From contig NC_134547.1 of assembly GCF_050624435.1 (NCBI RefSeq), positions 33,505,419-33,569,418 on the forward strand: a stretch of 64,000 nucleotides of DNA, written 5' to 3'. A program made the position numbers and the translations under genes. This document shows, in pieces, positions 57,930 through 64,000 of the stretch; positions within the stretch are counted from its first letter, which is position 1, and every line of letters begins with the position of its first letter. The notes beneath the pieces were generated by a model. That model ran no database searches, was not told the DNA's origin, and was given only the letters and a program-made list of their open reading frames with translations. The stretch comes from Tenrec ecaudatus. Taxonomy: Eukaryota; Chordata; Mammalia; Afrosoricida; Tenrecidae.

Positions 57930-58270
57930 TTCACTGGATAAAAAATAGAGCTTACGTAATCAAGCCTAAGTGGTTGCATTAACTTGTTATTGTGTCATCT
58001 TTTCCCAATAAACAGATTGTCTGCCTTTCTCTTTCCTCTTGCGGACAGAGCTGGAGGATTTGCAATGTACAAAGCAGGTGGATTGATCGGTTATTGATCC
58101 AGAGTGAATGATAACCCCTTAAGGTAAAAAGTTTCCCATAAACACAATTTAGTGGCGGCGGCTGCTGCTGGCTTCCAGCAGCTCGGAGATGGCCATCTCA
58201 GGACTCCTGCAGTGAGATAGTCAATACTTATTATTAGTATTAGGAGCACAGATTGCTTTTGTCCCTAGCT
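57930..58270. promoter_or_regulatory. Candidate conserved noncoding/enhancer block
   Basis: About 340 repeat-free bases with clustered motifs. These include TTACGTAATC (57952), GTTATTGTGTCA, TGATCGGTTATTGATCC, a near-palindromic site at 58085-58101, and AATGATAACCCCTTAAGG. A GC-rich CGGCGGCTGCTGCTGG segment is followed by a self-complementary GAGATGGCCATCTC. No coding frame spans it. Regulatory role is inferred. Confidence 0.4.
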
Positions 58271-58334
58271 ATTCAGGAATGGTGAGGTGAGCTCTCCATT
58301 CTCACCTGCTGTGGAAACAGCAGTGACCAAGCAT

Positions 58335-58540
58335 GAGTCAGCCTTATGAAGGGACTGGTGGGGGATCGAGTCCCTGCTGTTGTCTCAGCTCTGTCCCTCC
58401 TGATGTATGCTATTCTTTCCTTCTTGTTCTCATTCTCTTGCTCTGTAAAATGGGACTGCTACTGTTCCTCCTGGTACCTCTCAGAGATTTTGCATCACTG
58501 AGGATAGTGGATATGAAAGCACTTTTGGAATGCTGAGGCC
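58335..58540 (-). repeat. MIR SINE, reversed
   Basis: The order GGGGATCGAGTCCCTGCTGT, CTCTGTAAAATGGGACTGCT and ATGAAAGCACTTTTGGAATG is a reversed MIR core. Confidence 0.7.
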
Positions 58541-58569
58541 ATATTAGATTGATCGATAAGTACACACAG

Positions 58570-59000
58570 AGAGATAATAGATAGCTGCCTTCAAGTCAAC
58601 TCTGAATCATGACAACCTATGAACAACAGAATGAAATATTGTCCTGTCCTGCCTCGTTCTCATAGTTGTTGGCATACGGGTCCTACACTTTGCCAATACG
58701 ATGTCTTTCTCTAGTAATGAATCTCTCCTGGTGATGTGGCCCAAACAAGTGAGTCAGGCAATTTTTGTTGTGATCCGTAAGACCTTGTCTGATCCCTAAG
58801 GCTTTCAATGGCTAATTTTTGGAAGTAGATCACCAGGTCTTTCTTCCTAGTCGGTTCTAGTATGGAAACTCTGTGGACTCTATTTATATTAGAAATGCCA
58901 TTGGCTGTGCTGGTATTCAAAATTCTGTTGGCATAGTTCCCAACATCAGAACATGTTTGCTGCCTATTTCCGCACATATCAACTGAGATAAGGATGGTCA
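58570..59000 (-). mobile_element. AfroSINE-type/RTE-derived SINE, antisense
   Basis: AGTCAACTCTGAATCATGAC at the left, then GGAAGTAGATCACCAGGTCT and GGCATAGTTCCCAACATCAG, the blocks also seen at 62600-62930. Diverged. Confidence 0.55.
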
Positions 59001-59339
59001 ACTAGTAGGTTCTACCATTCCAGGACCTATGTGGCTTGAGTTGGGAAGGTGGGTCATTTCATTAAGGCCAGATATGACTTTAAAGGAAGGTATCCCTTAA
59101 TCAGATAGAAGTTGGTGGAGCTGGTCAGTCTGCGATGCCCTCAGACTCCACCCTTCTCTTCATGAATTCTCTGAAGCAGCTCCAACTCTATGCCCAGCAA
59201 AGGGCATCACACTGACCCCCCAGGCTCAGCAGCCATTCTTCCTCCTCTGGATGTCTTTATCTTTGAGACTCCCTCCTCCCCTATACCCAGACAGGAAAAG
59301 CTTACCCCTGCCCTTGCCTTAACCACCTGGAGGAAGTGA
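59001..59339. other. No feature recognised
   Basis: No gene or repeat recognised. Confidence 0.3.
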
Positions 59340-59745
59340 GGGATTTGAGAATGGGTATGAGACCTAGACAATGAATATGAAAGATTTAAGAATAACTGGT
59401 GCATTTGAGTAGTGGTGTTGAAGAATAGTAATATACCAGGGACTGCCACAACAAACCAATTTCTTTGGGGAGAAATTTAGCCAGTCTGCTCCTTGGAAGT
59501 AAGAATGGTGAGACTTTAACTCACCTGGTTTGGACACGTTATTAGGAGGGATCAGTCCCTGGAAAAGAACATCATATTTGGTAGAGGGTCATTGAAAAAA
59601 AAAAGACAGCTCTGAAAGCGATGCATTGATAGAGTGGGTTCAAATACAGCAGTGATGGTGAGGACTTGGTGGCGCCTTGTTCTGTGGTTATGATGTCACT
59701 CTGAATTGGAATCAACTTCAGGCCACCTAACAGCAGTAGCATGAA
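59340..59745 (+). mobile_element. RTE 3'-end fragment
   Basis: AACTGGTGCATTTGAGTAGT, GCTCCTTGGAAGTAAGAATG, GGTTTGGACACGTTATTAGG and the end GGCCACCTAACAGCAG are the RTE 3' end in order. Confidence 0.8.
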
Positions 59746-60259
59746 ATTCACATGAGGCCTATGCAAGCCTGGAGCTGGAGTTTTTGGAGAGGTAGTCTCT
59801 TTATGATGGTAAGTCATAAGCCTACATATCTCCCTTACCAGGTAAAGAAAAGAAAATAGAGCCAAGAGATGGAGCCAGGTAAAGCCCCAGGGACATTGCT
59901 TGAGCCCCTCCATTCTTGCTATGCTTGATTCTGTTCCTGGATGTTTTTCTGCTCTGATAGATTCTCCCTATTCTTTTGGGTAAACTGTGTTGGGTTTGTT
60001 TCAGATGTAATAGAAAATACCCCAGTGATATATTTCTCTCTGTGGGTGATAAACTGGAAAACCGATGGCAGAGGGACTAGTGCTTAAGACCACATGAAAG
60101 ATATGAGAAGGCTTCAAAAATTTCATGGAAAAGGTCCATTATATTTCAATCTCATTTTTCTATGAACTTTTAAAAGAGGTCTCATAGTGACAGAAGTAGG
60201 CTTCCCCAGTTTCTGACTCCCACACTCCCCAGTAAGGCCTTGTCTCTATAAAGGTTCTC
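59746..60259. other. No feature recognised
   Basis: Ordinary composition, with no gene or repeat recognised. Confidence 0.3.
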
Positions 60260-62345
60260 TTTTTTTCTTGTTTAGTCATTTTATTGGGGGCTCATACAAC
60301 TCTCTCTTTTAAAAAATTTAATCATTTTATTAAACTCTTATCACAACTCATCACAATCCATACATCAGTCCATTGTGTGAAGCACATTTGTACATTTATT
60401 GTTATCATCATTCCCAAAATATTTTCTTTCTACTTGAACCCTTGTTATTTTCCCCTCCCTCCCTCACCTTGATAATTTATAAATTGTGGTTATTTTTTCA
60501 TGTCTTATACTGACTAACTGATGTCTCCCTTCACCCACTTTTCTGTTGTCCATCCCCCAGGGAGGGGGTTATATGTAGATCATTGTGATTGCTCCTTCCT
60601 TTCTTCCCCCACCTTTCCCTTACCCTCCTGGTATTGCTACTCTCATTATTGGTCCCGAGGGGTTTATCTGCCCTAGATTTCCTGTGTTTCTAGTCCTTAT
60701 CTATACCAGTGTACATACTCTGGTCTAGCCGGATTTGTAAGGTAGAATTGATAGTGGTGGGGGAAGGAAGCATTAAAGAACTAGAGGAAAGTTTTATGTT
60801 TCATTGGTGCTACATTGCACCCTGACTGGATTGTCTCCTCCCTGCGACTATTCTGTAAAGGGATGTCCAGTTGCCTACAGATGGGCTTTGGGTCTCCACT
60901 TCACACTCCCCCTTATTCACAGTGATATGATTTTTTTTTCTTTGATGCCTGATACCTGATCCTATGGACACCTTGTGATCACACAGGCTGGTGTGTTTCT
61001 TCAATATGGGCTTTGTTGCTTCTAAGCTAGATGGCCTTGCTTATCTTCAAGCTTTAATGACCCCAGATACTATATCATTTGATAGCCAGGCACCATCAGC
61101 TTTCTTCACCACATTTGCTTATGCACCCCTTTTTCTTCAGCAATCCTGTTGGGAAGGTGAGCATCATGGAATGCCAGTTTAATAGAACAAAGTGTTCTTG
61201 TGTTGAGGGAGTACTTGAGTAGAGGCCCAATGTCCATCTGCTTCCTTAAAACTAAACCTATAAATATATGTACATAGATCTATTTCCTCATCATCATACA
61301 TAAATATATTTGCATATGTATGTGTCTGTATTTGATCCTAATTCTATATTTGCATATGTATGTGCCTGTATTTGCTTCCTAATTCCTTCCTCTATTTACT
61401 TTTACTTTCCTCTTGTCCCACTATCATGCTCAGTCTTCACTTGGGTTTCAGTGATTCCTCTCAATCACATTGCCCTTGATCAAGCCCTACCAGGTCTCCT
61501 ATCACCTCCTTATCATCGATTTTAGATCACTTGTTGTTCCCTTGTTAACACCCACTCCCTTTCCCCTGCCTCCCCCTCTCCCATGTTCCCCTGGAACCAT
61601 TGGTCTTGTTTTCTTCTCCAGAATCGTTTATTCCACCTATCTTATCTAGATAGACCTGCAGAGATAGTAATGCACACACACACACACACACACACACACA
61701 ACAAAACAGATCAAAACCAAGCAAGAAAAGAAAACAACAACAAAAACCAACAACAACAAAGGAAATACCTACAAATAGTTCATTCTGTTCGTGGACCTTT
61801 AGGAATGCTTTTTGGTCGAGTCTGATGGGGTACCAAGCCCTGGCTCCAAAGTCTAATTTTGCTATTCCCTGGGGACTTCGTTGCTCTGCTCCCCTTACTG
61901 TTCTGTTGCATGCCCTTAGCGTTTCGCCTTGGTGTGGTGGGGTCAGATTGGGCACAATTCATGCACTGTGTCTCCAGTGCTGTCCTTTGTAGTGCTATGG
62001 GTCAGTGAAGGATGTCATGTCTCATAGTGGGTCTGGCCCTATGGTCCTCTCCGTGCACTGGCTGCTTTGAGTAGGAATATCATCCTCAGGGCTTGGTGGA
62101 CCAGGATGTGTTCCACTCTCTCTGTCTCCCCCTTCATTTGCTCCTGTGTGCTCTGAGCAGGCATATCTCTCTCCCTGAGCTGTAGCTTCAGTGCTGTTCT
62201 CTGAAGTGAATCCTTCTGCTGGGAGGTGGGGGCTGTACATGTAGTTGGGATCAGGGCCGGCCCTTAGACCTCTCTATTGGTTCCCTGCTTCATGCCGGTA
62301 TGTTGCATTTGTGTCTTGGGGCACTGGGCTGAAGTCTGGTCCTTT
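60260..62345 (-). mobile_element. HAL1-like element, 5'-truncated, antisense
   Basis: A short stub with the reversed tail (60268-60303, AGTCATTTTATTGGGGGCTC) is followed by a second start (about 60305) and about 2.04 kb of 3' region. It reaches about 62345, near the GGGGCACTGGGCTGAAGTCT block, without reaching ORF1. The double start suggests one copy inserted at the tail of another. TTTTTCTTG at both ends may be the target duplication. Confidence 0.8.
61669..61700 (+). repeat. (CA)n microsatellite
   Basis: About fifteen CA units inside the HAL1-like copy, at the place where sister copies read ACATGCACAACAAC or ACATGCACAAAAAC (38343, 52527). Confidence 0.9.
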
Positions 62346-62597
62346 TTCTTGCAAAGAGATGGCTCATGTAGAATTGGAACTTCAGGCACCATTATTACCC
62401 TTGGTGAGATGTGGCAGGGAATTTATGCATGGGGACTTTGGGAGAGCACCTAGTACATTGTTCTTCTCCAAAGGATGAGCTCTGTTCCTAGAGGTTTATG
62501 GAGACCTTGAACCTGTGTGGATGTCACACTCACTTGGGCAAGCCGGTAGCCAGGGGTCTTGGTTCAGGGAGATGAACATTCCCATCCCTCTGTGGTT
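62346..62597. other. No feature recognised
   Basis: Short low-repeat stretch. Confidence 0.3.
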
Positions 62598-62935
62598 GCT
62601 CTTCCTTGCTCAAGTTGACTCCAACTTATGATGGCCTTGTGTGTAGCAGATAAAAGACTGCTGGCCAGGTCCTACACCAACTGCAAGAGTGCCTTCCTAC
62701 CTAGGGACTCAGTCTGTCAGCACTGTACCAGGTAATACTCAACCGTACAGTTTTCACGGGTTGATTGTCTAGAAGTAGACTGCCAGGCTTTTCTTCATGA
62801 TCTGTCTGAGTCTGGGAGTGCTCCTGGAACCTGTCCACCCTGGGTGAGTCTACTCTCATGTGGAACATGAAGGCTTCCAGCACCATAACGACATGCAAGC
62901 CACGGCAGTATGAAACACTGCCGGAATGCGCCTCA
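62598..62935 (-). mobile_element. AfroSINE-type SINE, antisense
   Basis: AGTTGACTCCAACTTATGAT, GAAGTAGACTGCCAGGCTTT, CTCCTGGAACCTGTCCACCC and ACGACATGCAAGCCACGGC lie in the order of the copy at 58570. Confidence 0.6.
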
Positions 62936-63878
62936 TCACTGCTTCTCTTGCAAACAGCCTCTGCCCACCTTTTTAAAACAAACCGGGGGACAAGTGTCTT
63001 CTAACATCCTCCACAGGCACGTATCCTCATGCAGATGCTGACCACATTACTGAGCCCAGTTCTTAGATGTTTCTCTCCCAGCAGTGGGGAGAGGACATTC
63101 ATTATCAGACCTGCAGGTGCCATGTGGGGAATTCCATTGTATTCACAAGTAAGCGCGTTTCATTAGGAGGCACTGCAGGGTGGTAGGGAAGGGGGCTGGC
63201 AGCTTGCTCCTCCTCTTCATCCCTGCAGCACACAGCTGATCTGAAGGAAGGAGCAGGCGTTGCAGCTTCTCTGCCACTCAGTAGCAAGTCTCCAGTAAGC
63301 CCCGGGGCTCATGCTCACCCACGCAGTCCAGTCTGCTGTAAAGGCTCTGTGTAATCTGGGTAGGTAGGGGGGAAAGGTCTCTGCTGGGGGAGAGGGCAGG
63401 GACCCTGGGGTGAAGGAGGAAGGGGTCGCTGCAGACTTGTGGCCTTCAGAAGAACAAACAATTGCCAGGGAAAAAGATCTCTCAGACCTCTATTTCTTTT
63501 GCCCTCCACCTCCCACGTCAACTCCCTTGTACACCACGGAAGGGGAAAAAGGAAAATCAAGGACATATGCTTGGGCTTCTGTTTCCTTGGAACCTGGGGA
63601 CCTGAGGTCTGAGGACCTGGTCTAAGTGGCGGGCCATTGGAGAAGAGAGCAAACTAGAGGTGGCTCTTTCCATCGCCATGGGCGACTCCTGAGCAGTCAC
63701 CAGGCGCACTGGTTGGCCCTTGTGCTGTTACTACACAGTTCTGTCCAGCTTGAGGGAAGGGCTTTTGTTACCCAGGCTAGCCAGACCAGCCAGACCCTGG
63801 GGCCCATCACCTCACAGGCATCTCTGAGCAAAGGTGGGTGCTCAGAGAAGGGGTGCTGTGAGTCCTCATCAGTACACC
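62936..63878. other. Low-repeat stretch, no gene recognised
   Basis: Moderately GC-rich sequence. Frames of up to 86 codons on either strand lack recognisable motifs. Confidence 0.3.
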
Positions 63879-64000
63879 TGTGTTAGTCTGGGTACTTTAG
63901 AGAAACAAACCCACAGCAACTCATGTATAAGTGAGAGTTTTATATAAAGGGTAAGTGTGCATCAAGAAAACATCCCAACCCAGTGCTGCCTAAGCCCACA
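63879..64000 (+). mobile_element. LTR start, ERVL/MLT2-like, runs off window
   Basis: TGTGTTAGTCTGGGTAC, TTTAGAGAAACAAACC and TTTTATATAAAGGG form the 5' end of this LTR family in sense orientation. It continues beyond the window. Confidence 0.7.

Overview
This window is nuclear DNA from a placental mammal, almost certainly an afrotherian. The main evidence is the many copies of an AfroSINE-type short repeat, an RTE-class LINE related to that SINE, LINE-1 relics and mammal-wide MIR traces. The style of the most abundant family (an L1-like 3' region ending in AATAAA) reminds me of tenrec sequence, but that species guess is weak. By eye about three quarters of the window is transposon-derived. 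I see no intact protein-coding gene, no exon I can defend, no tRNA or rRNA gene and no CRISPR array.

Layout. 1-380: possible old LTR. 395-3440: RTE LINE (+) with endonuclease and reverse-transcriptase remnants. 3749-5490: ERVL/MLT2-like LTR material, including a fold-back pair and a nearly complete LTR, on either side of a possible L1 tail. 5490-9262: antisense L1, interrupted by an AfroSINE and RTE pieces. 9265-10690: remnant of a betaretrovirus-like (class II) endogenous retrovirus (env, polypurine tract, LTR). 10700-14075: sense copies of the L1-derived family, embedded in antisense L1. 14080-18955: two more antisense L1 segments. 18960-23090: mixed repeats and quiet DNA. 23095-31320: a nest of elements built on a second RTE LINE. 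Its inner layer is a nearly intact, intronless EEF1G retropseudogene (27965-29383). 31320-35660: mostly unclassified DNA. 35665-42372: one L1-derived element split by a full-length member of the same family. 42375-51100: mostly low-repeat DNA, including a candidate conserved noncoding block at 46640-47450. 51102-53570: another family member inside an RTE 3' end. 53570-60245: low-repeat DNA with SINEs, an LTR and a second candidate conserved block at 57930-58270. 60260-62345: another family member. The end is low-repeat DNA and the start of an LTR.

The most interesting system is the L1-derived family. The full-length copy (36709-41181, minus strand, flanked by a 13-bp target duplication) has a GC-rich 5' region and an L1 ORF1-type gene. 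ORF1 is followed directly by about 2.5 kb of noncoding 3' region, with no ORF2 between them. An older copy carries the same ORF1/3'-region junction. This is the architecture of half-L1 (HAL1-like) elements, non-autonomous retrotransposons that keep only ORF1. Separate L1 copies in the window do contain ORF2 and have a different 3' end.

Nothing here works together as an operon or pathway. The window reads as an intergenic region where RTE/AfroSINE, L1/HAL1-like and LTR elements have repeatedly inserted into each other. The two low-repeat blocks rich in developmental-type binding motifs are the best candidates for host function.
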